Of a stretch of DNA of 64,000 nt, positions 54,003 to 63,061 are shown one piece after another. The stretch's first letter is position 1, and every line of letters starts with the position of its first letter. Position numbers and translations under genes: made by a program. The notes under the pieces are model-generated. The model did no database searches. It saw only the letters and a list, made by a program, of their open reading frames with translations, and had not been told where the DNA came from. The DNA lies in assembly GCF_003730275.1 (NCBI RefSeq), contig NZ_QTTA01000019.1, positions 62,001 through 126,000 on the forward strand, read 5' to 3'. The stretch is from Brevundimonas halotolerans. GTDB taxonomy: Bacteria > Pseudomonadota > Alphaproteobacteria > Caulobacterales > Caulobacteraceae.

Positions 54003-54319
54003 GCGGATACTCCGGACTGTCGGTCAAGCACCAGGCGATAGCCCTGATGCGGCATTTCCTTGAGGAAGCGGGCGACGCGCACGACGGTGGTCGGGCTGGC
54101 CTGCGCCTCGGCGGCGATCTCGCGGTACGACTTGCCCCCCGCGTCCAGCAGGCGCGCCACTTGCCAGCGTTCGGCAAAGGCGCGCACCTCGGCGGGCGTG
54201 CACAGATCGGCGAGGAAGGCGTCGACCTCCTCGCGCGTCTTCAGGGACAGCAGGGCGTCGTACAGATCCAGCCGGCTGCGGGCCGCGACGGCGGCATTGG
54301 GGGGGAGGGCGTCGGTCAT
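53999..54319 (-). CDS. TrpR/YerC-family regulator heading the his operon
   Basis: This encodes a 106-aa helical protein with a Trp-repressor-type helix-turn-helix. RWQVARLLDAGGKSYREIA and TTVVRVARFLKE form the DNA-binding half, preceded by the TrpR-family helix region LYDALLSLKTREEVDAFLADL. Its position as first gene of the operon and the palindrome at its promoter suggest that it represses the his genes, possibly with histidine or an intermediate as corepressor. The ATG at 54319 is used; a GTG at 54331 is in frame. Confidence 0.8.
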   Translation of the reverse strand: MTDALPPNAAVAARSRLDLYDALLSLKTREEVDAFLADLCTPAEVRAFAERWQVARLLDAGGKSYREIAAEAQASPTTVVRVARFLKEMPHQGYRLVLDRQSGVSA

Positions 54320-54324
54320 GGCGC

Positions 54325-54356
54325 GTTCCACTATGCTGTAACAGTGGAACGGTCAA
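54325..54356 (-). promoter_or_regulatory. Palindromic operator in the his operon promoter
   Basis: GTTCCACT (54325-54332) and AGTGGAAC (54343-54350) form an 8-bp perfect inverted repeat with a 10-bp spacer. A TTGACC -35-like box lies directly upstream on the minus strand (54356-54351). A -10 would fall inside the palindrome, so a bound repressor would block RNA polymerase. The regulator gene starts 6 bp from its edge. Confidence 0.55.
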
Positions 54357-54409
54357 GCGCGATCGCCCTGCCTATGGTGCGACCGGCGATCGCAGCCTAT
54401 GTCCGGGTC

Positions 54410-55636
54410 ATGAGCAGGATCGTGATCGTGGGCGCGGGGCATGCCGGGGGCAGTGCGGCCGCGCTTCTGAGACAATATGGCTTTGACGGCGAGGTGGTGC
54501 TGATCGGCGAGGAGCCGGTCGCCCCCTATCAGCGCCCGCCCCTGTCCAAGGCCCTGCTGAAGGGAGAGGGCGAGGAGGAAGACCTGCTGCTGCGGCCCGC
54601 CGACTTCTATGTCGAACAGAATATCCAGATGCGGCTGGGCCAGACGGTCACCGCCATCGATCGGGCGGGAAAACAGGTGGTGCTGTCGGACGGCGAGACC
54701 GTCGCCTACGACACCCTGATCCTCGCGACCGGATCGACGGCAAGGAAGCTCGACGTGCCGGGCGCCGATCTGACAGGCGTGCTGGAGCTGCGGACCCTGG
54801 TCGATGCGCGCAGACTCAGGGCGGCGATCAAACCCGGCGTGCGGCTGGCTGTAGTCGGCGGCGGCTATGTCGGGCTGGAGGTCGCCGCCTCGGCCCGGGC
54901 GCTGGGTGCCGAGGTGGTGGTGATCGAACGCGAGGCGCGGCTGCTGGCCCGGGTGGCATCGGAGGTGCTGGCTGACTTCATGCACGACGCCCACAGCCGG
55001 CAAGGGGTGACCCTGCTGACCGGTCGTACCGTTGTGGCCTTCCAGCCGGGCGAGGATGGCTCGGTCGCTGGCGTGACGCTGGACGACGGCCAGAGCCTGC
55101 CGGCCGATCTGGCGATCGTCGGTGTGGGCGGCGTGGCCTGCGAGGGACTTGGCGCGGCCGCCGGTCTGACCTGTGACGGGGGTGTGGTGGTCGATGAGAC
55201 CGCCCGCACTTCGGACCCCCACATCTACGCCCTCGGCGATATGACCCGGCGGCCGGTGCCGGTGCATGATGGTCGGATCGTCCGGCTGGAGAGTGTGCCG
55301 AACGCCCTCGAACAGGCCAAACAGGCCGCCGCCGCCATCACCGGCCGCAAACCGCCCCCGCCCGAAGTGCCGTGGTTCTGGTCGGATCAGTATGATCTGA
55401 AGCTGCAGATGGCGGGGCTTTCCGACGGTGCGGACCGCAAGGTTGTGCGCGGCGATCCGACCGGTCCCGGTTTTGCCGTCTTCCACCTCGCGGGTGACCG
55501 CCTGCTGTGCGTCGAGGCGGTCAATGCCCCGGCCGAATTCATGGGCGGGCGTCTGGTGATTGCGAAGGCCACACCGGTCGACGCGGAAAAGCTGGCCGAT
55601 CCGTCCGTCTCGATGAAGGCGGTCGCGAAGGCTTAA
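54410..55636 (+). CDS. FAD-dependent oxidoreductase, ferredoxin/rubredoxin reductase type
   Basis: This encodes a 408-aa flavoprotein. The N-terminal FAD motif is IVIVGAGHAGG, the NAD(P)H motif is VVGGGYVGLEVAAS at about residue 145, and the FAD-phosphate GD motif is YALGDMTRR. A C-terminal reductase domain ends in ADPSVSMKAVAKA. It belongs to the ferredoxin-NAD+ reductase group that feeds P450s, dioxygenases or rubredoxin; no partner is nearby. The ATG at 54410 was chosen because the FAD motif starts immediately after it; its ribosome binding site is weak. Confidence 0.88.
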   Translation: MSRIVIVGAGHAGGSAAALLRQYGFDGEVVLIGEEPVAPYQRPPLSKALLKGEGEEEDLLLRPADFYVEQNIQMRLGQTVTAIDRAGKQVVLSDGETVAYDTLILATGSTARKLDVPGADLTGVLELRTLVDARRLRAAIKPGVRLAVVGGGYVGLEVAASARALGAEVVVIEREARLLARVASEVLADFMHDAHSRQGVTLLTGRTVVAFQPGEDGSVAGVTLDDGQSLPADLAIVGVGGVACEGLGAAAGLTCDGGVVVDETARTSDPHIYALGDMTRRPVPVHDGRIVRLESVPNALEQAKQAAAAITGRKPPPPEVPWFWSDQYDLKLQMAGLSDGADRKVVRGDPTGPGFAVFHLAGDRLLCVEAVNAPAEFMGGRLVIAKATPVDAEKLADPSVSMKAVAKA

Positions 55637-55874
55637 GCCGTTCGCAATTGTCATCCCGGAATTCGCTAAAGCGAATATCCGGGACGTTTGCAGGGCTATC
55701 CCGACACCGCCCGGAAGCGCTCGCGCTGTCCGGGCGACGGCTTGCCGTGATCGACCTTCGCCCGGCTCAGGCCCGGCGGCCTGTCCGGGCGATCTCGATT
55801 AACATCGGCATCCGTCCCGGCTCTCCGCTCCGCTACGGCCGGGATGACAAGTCGCCAAAGAGCCAAAGCGCAAT
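55637..55874. repeat. Intergenic region with REP-like inverted repeats, 238 bp
   Basis: There is no gene here. TTGTCATCCCGG (55648-55659) has an exact reverse complement at 55839-55850. The left copy also starts a hairpin (CCCGGAATTCGCT / AGCGAATATCCGGG, about 55655-55682). The middle holds further GC-rich palindromic DNA around GGCCCGGCGGCCTGTCCGGGC. It resembles dispersed intergenic repeats and may act as a terminator between the convergent genes. Confidence 0.65.
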
Positions 55875-57212
55875 CTAATACACATCCCGCCGGTAGCGCC
55901 CGGCCTCGCGCAGGTCCAGTAGCCGGTCCTCGTCCAGAATGTCGCGCAGCGCCGCATGGACGGCGGGCGCCATGCCCTTAAGGCTGCCGCAGACCATGAT
56001 CGTGGCGCCACGCTCCACCCAGTCGCGCACGGTGTCAGCCTCGGCCTGCAAGATGTCCTGCACATAGCGGGCACCGCCCTTATCGCGCGAGAAGGCGCGG
56101 TCCAGCCGGGTCAGCACGCCCGATGCCAGCCAGCCCTGCAGGCGCTGGTCCAGCAAGGCGTCATGGGCGGCGGTCCGTTCACCGAACACCAGCCACGCCG
56201 GTCCGGGTTTCGCGGCGCGCGCCCGCTCGGACAGATGGGCCACAAGCCCGCCCAGCCCCGTGCCATTGCCGATCAGGATCAGCGGCCCAGTTGCATCGGG
56301 CCCGTGGAAGGTCCGGTTGGGCCGGATGCGGAGCGGCACCGTCTCCCCGATCCGGCACCGGTCCAGCAGCCAGGTCGAGGCCAGTCCCGGCGTGCCGTCG
56401 GGGCGCACCGTCTCGCGGATGATCAGATCCATGGCCCGGTCCGCCGGGACGGTTGCGATCGAATAGTCCCGCAACTGACCCGGCTGGCCCGCCACGGCCT
56501 CGGGCAGCTCGACCTCGGCCACATCGCCCGCCCGCCAGTCCGGCATATCCCCGATGGGCCGCAGGCGCAGGCGATAGACCGGCCGACCCGGGCTGCCGGG
56601 GTTCAGATGGGCGCGCCGCTCCAGACGCCAGGGGCGGTGCGGGCGACTGCGGGTCTCGCGGGCGAAGGTCGCGCCGGTCACGGCCGTCAGCTGATGTCGC
56701 CAGTGCGCCAGGGCGCCGGGGTCCAGCCGGTCCACCTCGACCCGGTCGAAAAGGGCGGTCGCCCCCGCCCGGGCCAGCCAGCTGTCCAGCGCCCGGCCAA
56801 AGCCGCAATAGTGGCCATAGCTGCTGTCGCCCAGCGCCAGAACACCGACCTGAAGGTGCGACAGGTCGGGCGGAGTGGGCATCAGCCGTCGCAGAAAGCC
56901 GGTCGCCTCATCCGGGGCATCGCCCTCGCCCGTGGTCGCGGCGATCAGGAACAGACGCTCGGCCTTCGCCAGCAGTTCGGGGGTCAGCTGCGACAGGCCG
57001 AGCCGCTGGACCGACAGGCCGGTGGCGGACAGGGCGGTCGCAGTTTCCTCGGCCAGGGCCTCGGCGCTGCCGGTCTGGCTGGCGTGCACGACCAGCGTCG
57101 CGGCCTCAGCGATGGCCCCCGGCGCCGGCCGCGGGCGCAGCGACCAGGCGGTCAGTCCGGCCCAGGCCAGCACCGCCGTCGCGGCCCAGAGCTCGCCACC
57201 CATGGGGATCAT
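55875..57212 (-). CDS. Membrane-anchored diflavin reductase (CysJ/sulfite-reductase-alpha-like)
   Basis: This encodes a 445-aa protein. One N-terminal hydrophobic helix (about residues 8-24) is followed by a flavodoxin domain (VVHASQTGSAEALAEETA; ALGDSSYGHYCGFG) and an FAD/NADPH reductase module (RDYSIATVPAD; LIGNGTGLGGLVAHL; MVCGSLKGMAPAVH). Electrons would pass from NADPH through FAD to FMN and on to a redox partner, probably the PepSY/DUF2271 module upstream. A TGAT segment at residues 179-182 fits the core of an ApbE flavinylation site but may be chance. Its ATG overlaps the apbE stop codon. Confidence 0.85.
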   Translation of the reverse strand: MIPMGGELWAATAVLAWAGLTAWSLRPRPAPGAIAEAATLVVHASQTGSAEALAEETATALSATGLSVQRLGLSQLTPELLAKAERLFLIAATTGEGDAPDEATGFLRRLMPTPPDLSHLQVGVLALGDSSYGHYCGFGRALDSWLARAGATALFDRVEVDRLDPGALAHWRHQLTAVTGATFARETRSRPHRPWRLERRAHLNPGSPGRPVYRLRLRPIGDMPDWRAGDVAEVELPEAVAGQPGQLRDYSIATVPADRAMDLIIRETVRPDGTPGLASTWLLDRCRIGETVPLRIRPNRTFHGPDATGPLILIGNGTGLGGLVAHLSERARAAKPGPAWLVFGERTAAHDALLDQRLQGWLASGVLTRLDRAFSRDKGGARYVQDILQAEADTVRDWVERGATIMVCGSLKGMAPAVHAALRDILDEDRLLDLREAGRYRRDVY

Positions 57213-58309
57213 TCCCGCCCGACGTCCAGCATGGCCACAAGCGCGGGGCTCATCTGCTCAACCAGACCATCGTCGGTGCGGTGGACCATCAGGGCCGCAA
57301 TCCCGGCGTGCTCGGCATGATCCAGACCTTCCTCAGGCCCCAGCACTGTCAGGGCGGTCGCCAGCGCATCGGCGACCATGGCCGAGTCATGCAGCACCGA
57401 GGCCGAGACCATGCCATTAGTCACGGGCCGCCCCGTGCGACCGTCGATGGTGTGAGAGTACGTCTGGCCGCCGTGGACGAACTGGCGGCGCGCCTCGCCC
57501 GAGGTGGCAACGGCCAGTCCATACAGGGCCGCAATGGTGCGCGGCGTCTCCAGCCCAACCGTCTTTTCCAGTTCGACCCACCACGGACGGCCGTCCGGTT
57601 TGACGCCGACACCCTTCAGCTCGCCGCCGATCTCGAACAGGTGCGAGGTCGCCCCCTCACGGGCCAGCCGCAGAGAGATAAGGTCGACCGCATGCCCCTT
57701 GGCGATGCCCGACAGGTCCAGCTTCAGCCCGCCGGGCTGGACGGCCGCCCGCGCATCGACATTCAGCCGAAGGCGCATCCAGCCGCTCTTGGACCGCGCC
57801 GCCTCGACCTCGTGATCCTCGGGCAGGGGCAGCAGGGGCGACCGGCGTCCGGGCGGTCCGAACCCCCACAGATCGACCAACGACCCCAGCGTCGGATCGA
57901 CCGCGCCATTGGTGTCGTCGGCCAGCTCCAGCGCCCGGGTCAGGACGGTCCAGAAGGCATCGGACAGGGCCCAGGTACCCTCGGGGGCGCCATTGAACCG
58001 GGAAATCTCGCTGTTGCGCTCCCACGGGCTGAACAGGGCGATGATGCGCTCCAGCTCTTCCTCGATCAGGGCCTGCCAGCGGATGGCCTCGGTCTCGTCG
58101 CGGACCACGATCCGGGCGGTCCAGACCGTGCCCATGGTCTCGCCGCCCAGCTGGGCGATCTGCGCGCCCGGCGGCTTTTCCGGGGCGCTGCGAAGGGGCG
58201 GGATCAGGATGCGGTTGTTGGTCTCCGGACGCGGCTCATTCGCGCCCCCGGACAGGTCGATGACCGGCGGGGCCGAACGGCTGGAGGCGGGGACACGCGG
58301 CTCGGACAT
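57209..58309 (-). CDS. apbE: FAD:protein FMN transferase (ApbE family)
   Basis: This encodes a 366-aa enzyme that covalently attaches FMN from FAD to Ser/Thr of target proteins. Family motifs are MGTVWTARI near residue 60, LKLDLSGIAKGHAVDLI, FEIGGELKGVG and a C-terminal ATALTVLG. The N-terminal ~50 residues are proline-rich with no obvious Sec signal, so the compartment is unclear. GAGGTCCT lies upstream of the ATG. It lies in the TonB receptor-PepSY-DUF2271-ApbE-reductase cluster. Confidence 0.9.
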   Translation of the reverse strand: MSEPRVPASSRSAPPVIDLSGGANEPRPETNNRILIPPLRSAPEKPPGAQIAQLGGETMGTVWTARIVVRDETEAIRWQALIEEELERIIALFSPWERNSEISRFNGAPEGTWALSDAFWTVLTRALELADDTNGAVDPTLGSLVDLWGFGPPGRRSPLLPLPEDHEVEAARSKSGWMRLRLNVDARAAVQPGGLKLDLSGIAKGHAVDLISLRLAREGATSHLFEIGGELKGVGVKPDGRPWWVELEKTVGLETPRTIAALYGLAVATSGEARRQFVHGGQTYSHTIDGRTGRPVTNGMVSASVLHDSAMVADALATALTVLGPEEGLDHAEHAGIAALMVHRTDDGLVEQMSPALVAMLDVGRE

Positions 58310-58316
58310 CAGGACC

Positions 58317-58835
58317 TCAGCGGGCGACGGTGACGCGCACGGCACCCAGTTCGGAGTCTCCGGTGCCCGAGGCGGTATTGGCAGCGCCGAGGCGGAAGGG
58401 CACGCGCACGATCTCACGTCCGCCCAGCTCACGCGCGGCCTCGACCGCCAGCACATAGTTTCCGGCCGGCAGATCGCGCAGGCGCGAGGCGGGGATTGTG
58501 ACCGTCTGGGTGCCCGGCGCGCGGGTCGGGCCAGAGACACCATCGGCCGGCAGGGTCAGGTTGCGCCCGTCCTTGCGCCACCAGGTGCGGATGTCCCTCA
58601 GCCAGTCCTTGCCCTCACCGGCGGGCAGGGCGGTGTCATACCAGACCGACAGGGTGCGCACGGCGGTCTCATCGGGCCGCTCGATCCACACCGCCACATA
58701 GGGCCGGTGGTAGGAGGCGCTGGAAATGCGCGGAATGCCGATGCTGACCGTCAGATCACCGGACGGCAACGGGGCAGCCCCCATCAGCATCAGTCCGGCG
58801 GCGGGCAGGGTCGCAGCAAGGGTCAGGGGCTTCAT
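58317..58835 (-). CDS. DUF2271 periplasmic protein
   Basis: This encodes a 172-aa protein with a signal peptide (residues 1-20, ending near MGAAPL) and a DUF2271 beta-rich domain (YVAVWIERPDE; VRTLSVWYD; LPAGNYVLAVEAARELGG). Members often sit beside PepSY and ApbE genes and may be flavin or redox partners in the periplasm; the function is not established. It lies 7 bp upstream of apbE. Confidence 0.85.
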   Translation of the reverse strand: MKPLTLAATLPAAGLMLMGAAPLPSGDLTVSIGIPRISSASYHRPYVAVWIERPDETAVRTLSVWYDTALPAGEGKDWLRDIRTWWRKDGRNLTLPADGVSGPTRAPGTQTVTIPASRLRDLPAGNYVLAVEAARELGGREIVRVPFRLGAANTASGTGDSELGAVRVTVAR

Positions 58836-58851
58836 CGGAACGGGGGCACAC

Positions 58852-59508
58852 TCAGTGGATAAAGATCAGGGAGAGGATCAGCGGGATCAGCAGGCCCAGC
58901 GACACCAGCGGCCAGGTCATGCGCCGGTTGCGGGCATGCAGCACCAGCAGCGCCAGACCGGTCAGGGCGAACACCAGACAGGCCACCGCGAACACATCGA
59001 TGAACAGCGACCAGGCCCCGCCGGTATCTCGCCCCTTGTGCAGGTCATTCAGATAGGCGATCGGCCCGCGCGTGGTCACCTCGACGAGGGCCTCGCCCGT
59101 CTGCCGGTCCAGCGTCATCCAGCCGTCGCCACCGGGCCGGGGCAGGGCGACATAGATTTCCGCGCCCGTGGTCTCGGTGGCCCGCCCGGCGATGGAGACG
59201 TCCAGCTCACTCGAGGCCCAACGCGCCACGGCATCGGGGACCGGGTCGGTGGTCTCGGCGGGGAAGGTCTCAAGCCGCTGCAGCAGCGGCGCGGGCAGGG
59301 TGGCGGTGCGCTCGACCACCACCGGCTCGGCCGGGATCTGGGCGGCATGGTTCAGGGTAAAGCCGGTCACCGCAAACAGGATCAGTCCGATCAGGCTGAC
59401 CGAAGCGGACATCCAGTGCCACTGGTGCAACTGCTTCAGCCAGAAGGCCCGCGCGGAGCTCAGCCGGGCGGCGGATGGGGCAGGAGCGGGCGCGGGAGAC
59501 GTCGACAC
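58852..59508 (-). CDS. PepSY-associated transmembrane protein
   Basis: This encodes a 218-aa inner-membrane protein with an N-terminal helix (MSASVSLIGLILFAVTGFTL), a periplasmic PepSY-like domain (AEIYVALPRPGGDGWMTLD; LNDLHKGRDTGGAWSLFID), and two or three C-terminal helices. Such proteins often pass electrons or are flavin carriers in iron-uptake clusters. It starts with GTG at 59508 and has a weak ribosome binding site. It lies downstream of the TonB receptor and upstream of DUF2271. Confidence 0.82.
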   Translation of the reverse strand: MSTSPAPAPAPSAARLSSARAFWLKQLHQWHWMSASVSLIGLILFAVTGFTLNHAAQIPAEPVVVERTATLPAPLLQRLETFPAETTDPVPDAVARWASSELDVSIAGRATETTGAEIYVALPRPGGDGWMTLDRQTGEALVEVTTRGPIAYLNDLHKGRDTGGAWSLFIDVFAVACLVFALTGLALLVLHARNRRMTWPLVSLGLLIPLILSLIFIH

Positions 59509-59553
59509 CCTGCGCCTGTGCCAAAAATGCGAACCGCTTGCAAGTAACGTCGT

Positions 59554-61554
59554 CTACCAGCGACGCGACAGCCCGATCCACAAGGTGCGCGGCGGGCCAT
59601 ACGACACGACGCCCGTGCCCGTTTCCGCCGTCTCGACGTTTGCGTCGAACAGGTTCACCCCCTCGACCCAGGCGGTCAGGCCGGGCGACAGCCTCCGCTC
59701 CAGACGGGCCGACGCGGTCAGGGCCGGGTCAAGTACGCGGCTGTTGAGATCGTCGTCGAAACGGCGGCTCTCCCAACGGGCATCGACGCTGACGGTCCAG
59801 TCGGCCGCGGGGGTCCAGTCCAGACCGGCGGTGGCACTCCAGATCGGGGCCTGGGCGGGGCGCAGCCCGGTCAGCTGCGGCGCCTGCGAGCCGCCGTCCA
59901 CCCGCGCGTCGGTGGCGGCCAGCGCACCCCGCAGCGTCAGGCCCTCGCGCAGCCGCGCTTCGGCCTCCAGTTCCAGCCCGACAGCCTCGATGGTCCCGGC
60001 GTTCTGTCGCTCGCGCAGGACACCACCGGCCGGGACAAAGCCCGCGCGGGGAAAGACGCCGGGACCTGCGCCGATGGTGACATTGACGATGGCGTCCTCG
60101 ATCCGGGTGGCAAAAAGCGTGGCCCGGATGTCCAGCCGGTCGGTCTCGCGCGCCAGCCCCGCCTCGATCCCGGTCAACTGCTCGGGCACCAGACCGGCAT
60201 TGGCCTCGGTGATGTCATTGCCGACCCTGAACGGCCGGTGCAGCTCATTCAGGGTCGCCGGTCGAAAGGCGCTATAGGTCGCCGCCCGCACCGACCATTC
60301 GGGCGACAGGGCACGGCGCACCCCCAGCCGGGCCGACACCACATCGCCCGACTGATCGGCCGGCTGTTCGTCCAGCACCCGGGCATCGGTCTGCAGGTCG
60401 CGCTCGACCCGTCGGCCGTCGCTGGCGGACCAGTGGTCGAGGCGCAGGCCTCCTGTCACCAGCCACGGGCCGCGCGTGGCGCTGGCCTCGGCATAGACTC
60501 CCGCCACCGCGGTCTCGCCGCCCGCCTGCCGGGAGCGCGTGAATTCCCCGCCCATGAAGCGATAGCGTTCGTTGGTCTCGCCCTCGGCCTGCCGGGCATC
60601 AACGCCAAACTCGGTCTCAAGGCCGTCCCGCCGCATCCGCCAGGCGGCGTTCAGCCCCCAGGCTATGGCGGGAGTGTGGAACTGATGATTGGCCGGGCTG
60701 GTCGAGGAGCGGTCTGGCGCGGTCGCGACAAAGCGGTTCTGCAGGTCGCTGGTGCGCCGCCACAGCTGCACGCGCCAGCCCGCCCGGTCGGCGTCCGGCT
60801 GGCGCGTGGCGGTCAGCGACAGGGCCGTGCCCGAGGCCTCGGCGTCCGATCCCTCGACGCCCGAGCCGCGCATCTCTTCGAAGGCGGAAACCCGGCCAGA
60901 GACCAGCGCATCCCCGACCGGCATGTCCAGCCGCAGCGAGGCCGCGCTGGCCTCAAGGTCCAGTGGCCGGTCAGCGGCTCCGGCGTCGGGCGCCCGCACC
61001 GGCGTATGGCCGTCGGTCCGCTCGTGGCCAGCGGTCGCCACCCAGCGCAGGGGGCCGAGGTCGCCCGTTCCCGAGGCGGCCAGCCGGGCCGAGCCGCGCT
61101 CCCCCACCGCCGCCGTCCAGGCCCCGCCCGTATCCCGTTCCCGCAGCAGCACCGAGCCGGTCAGCGCGCCTGCGCCATAGGGGCCGGTGCCCCCGGCGCG
61201 CACCACATCCACGCCCGACAGGCCCTCGGGCGGCACCTGGGCCCAGATCACCCAGCCGCCAAAGGGATCATTCAGCGGCACCCCGTCGAGCGCCACCAGC
61301 GCCCGCCCGGCGCCGGTCGGGGCAATGGCCCGCAGCGACAGGCCCTGGGTGGTCGGATTGGCGGTCAGGCTGGAGGTCCGGCGGAACAGGCCGACGGCGG
61401 GCACCCGGCCCAGCGCCTCGTCCAGCCGCATCGACCGGTCCAGCGCCTCGCCGTCCAGCCGGATCACGGAAAAGGCCGCCTCCCCTTCTGCAGCAGGCAG
61501 GCGCGGGGCGGTGACCACGATCTCGTCGAGAACGACCGGCGGATCCTGCATCAT
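59554..61554 (-). CDS. TonB-dependent receptor lacking a signal peptide
   Basis: This encodes a 666-aa protein with a TonB box at once (DEIVVTAPR, residues 10-18), a plug domain ([37 protein letters not shown]) and a long beta-barrel ending in aromatic residue W, as outer-membrane proteins do. It is typical of small iron-chelate or cobalamin receptors. The N-terminus is [10 protein letters not shown], with no hydrophobic signal sequence, and an in-frame TGA lies 14 codons upstream, so no extension can supply one. The start overlaps the Mur-ligase stop codon as ATGA. It heads the PepSY/ApbE group. Confidence 0.85.
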   Translation of the reverse strand: MMQDPPVVLDEIVVTAPRLPAAEGEAAFSVIRLDGEALDRSMRLDEALGRVPAVGLFRRTSSLTANPTTQGLSLRAIAPTGAGRALVALDGVPLNDPFGGWVIWAQVPPEGLSGVDVVRAGGTGPYGAGALTGSVLLRERDTGGAWTAAVGERGSARLAASGTGDLGPLRWVATAGHERTDGHTPVRAPDAGAADRPLDLEASAASLRLDMPVGDALVSGRVSAFEEMRGSGVEGSDAEASGTALSLTATRQPDADRAGWRVQLWRRTSDLQNRFVATAPDRSSTSPANHQFHTPAIAWGLNAAWRMRRDGLETEFGVDARQAEGETNERYRFMGGEFTRSRQAGGETAVAGVYAEASATRGPWLVTGGLRLDHWSASDGRRVERDLQTDARVLDEQPADQSGDVVSARLGVRRALSPEWSVRAATYSAFRPATLNELHRPFRVGNDITEANAGLVPEQLTGIEAGLARETDRLDIRATLFATRIEDAIVNVTIGAGPGVFPRAGFVPAGGVLRERQNAGTIEAVGLELEAEARLREGLTLRGALAATDARVDGGSQAPQLTGLRPAQAPIWSATAGLDWTPAADWTVSVDARWESRRFDDDLNSRVLDPALTASARLERRLSPGLTAWVEGVNLFDANVETAETGTGVVSYGPPRTLWIGLSRRW

Positions 61555-62948
61555 GCCGAAAGGCGCGTCAGCAGCTCGCGGGCAAAGGTGGTCAGGGTGT
61601 CATCGCGCGCGCCCATCACCAGAATTCGGTCGCCGGGCTGGGCAAGCTGGATCAGCCGGTCGCCGCAGTCGGCGCGCGTGGCATGAGCCTCGGCCTGACG
61701 TCCGGCGGCGACCACGCCCTCGACGATCTGCGGGCTCGAGACGCTGCGGTCGGTGGTGCCCCCGTAATAGACCGGCTCGGGCATGATCAGATGATCGCCC
61801 GGACCCATCAGGCTGGCAAAGGTCTCGATGAACTCGCGCCGCATCAGCTTCAGCGGGCCAAAGCCGTGCGGCTGGAACAGGACCAGCAACCGCCCGGGAA
61901 AGGCGTGCAGGGTCCGCAGCGTCGCGGTGATCTTGTCCGGGTTGTGGGCAAAGTCGTCGATGACGGTCACGCCACCCGCCTGTCCCACAACCTCCAGCCG
62001 ACGCCGGATGCCCCGGAAACTGGCGAGCGCGGCGATGGCTGTCTCACGCGCCACGCCCAGCGCTTGGGCGACGCCCAGGGCGGCCAGGGCATTGGCGACA
62101 TTGTGTGCGCCCGGCACCTGCAGGCGGACTTCAGCCCCGTCCAGCCGGAACCGCATCCCGGTTGCGGTCGCCTCGACATCGGTCGCGCGCAGGTCTGCGG
62201 CCGTGTTGCCCAGCGAAAAGGTCAGGCGGCGGTCTGCAGGCAGGGTGTCGGCCAGTGCCCGCGTCTCGTCATTGTCGAGGTTCAGCACGGCGATATCCGC
62301 ATGCCCGGCGAAGCCGCCGAACAGGGCGCGCAGCTCTTCCATGGACTTGTGGTCCAGCGAGATGTTCGAGACCACGGCGACCGTGGGCCGGTACAGCTGG
62401 ATCGAGCCGTCCGACTCATCGACCTCCGAGACGAACAGGTCGGGGTTGCCGATCCGCGCAGCGGCAAAGGGTGTGTCCTCGCGCACGAAATTGCTCATCA
62501 CCGCGCCATTCATGACCGTGGGGTCGAGGCCTGCCTGATCAAGGATCCACGCCACCATGCCGGTGATGGTCGACTTGCCGCTGGTCCCGGCGATGCCCAC
62601 GCGCCGCTCGGCGGCGTTGAACAGGTCCGACAGCATCTGCGGTCGGGTCATGACGGGGGCGCCGACCCGGCGGGCGGCGGCGATGTCGGGCACTGTGTCC
62701 TCGACGGCGCCCGAGGCCACAACCGTGGTCGCCGCATCCGTCACACCCGACCCGTCCTGCGGGTAAAGCGCGATGCCCTGCGCCTCCAGCCAGGCAAACT
62801 TGTCGGGGCTGCGGCCCTGGTCGTGCGACCGGTCCGATCCCGCCACCAGGGCCCCCCGCGCGGCCAGGATCAGGGCCAGCGGCAGCATTCCCGACCCGCC
62901 GATACCGCAGAAGAAATAGGAACCAGCTGGATTGGCGTCTTGATTCAT
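61551..62948 (-). CDS. Mur ligase family protein, probably Mpl
   Basis: This encodes a 465-aa ATP-dependent ligase with a MurC-type N-terminal domain ([17 protein letters not shown]), the P-loop [11 protein letters not shown], and the ligase domains [11 protein letters not shown] and [11 protein letters not shown]. The lysine-rich catalytic loop and length fit MurC/Mpl. I prefer Mpl, which joins recycled tripeptide to UDP-MurNAc, because an LD-carboxypeptidase gene is divergent next door and murC normally sits in the division cluster. Assignment between MurC and Mpl is not certain. The ATG at 62948 has no good ribosome binding site. Confidence 0.8.
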   Translation of the reverse strand: MNQDANPAGSYFFCGIGGSGMLPLALILAARGALVAGSDRSHDQGRSPDKFAWLEAQGIALYPQDGSGVTDAATTVVASGAVEDTVPDIAAARRVGAPVMTRPQMLSDLFNAAERRVGIAGTSGKSTITGMVAWILDQAGLDPTVMNGAVMSNFVREDTPFAAARIGNPDLFVSEVDESDGSIQLYRPTVAVVSNISLDHKSMEELRALFGGFAGHADIAVLNLDNDETRALADTLPADRRLTFSLGNTAADLRATDVEATATGMRFRLDGAEVRLQVPGAHNVANALAALGVAQALGVARETAIAALASFRGIRRRLEVVGQAGGVTVIDDFAHNPDKITATLRTLHAFPGRLLVLFQPHGFGPLKLMRREFIETFASLMGPGDHLIMPEPVYYGGTTDRSVSSPQIVEGVVAAGRQAEAHATRADCGDRLIQLAQPGDRILVMGARDDTLTTFARELLTRLSA

Positions 62949-63061
62949 GGAGGCGAAACCGGGGAGTGTCGGAGGAAGGCCCTGACTAGCACGGGGCGCA
63001 CCGCATGCCAGAGCCGGGAGCCCGATTTGTCCGACCGCCTGCCCAACAGGGGAAACGCAGT

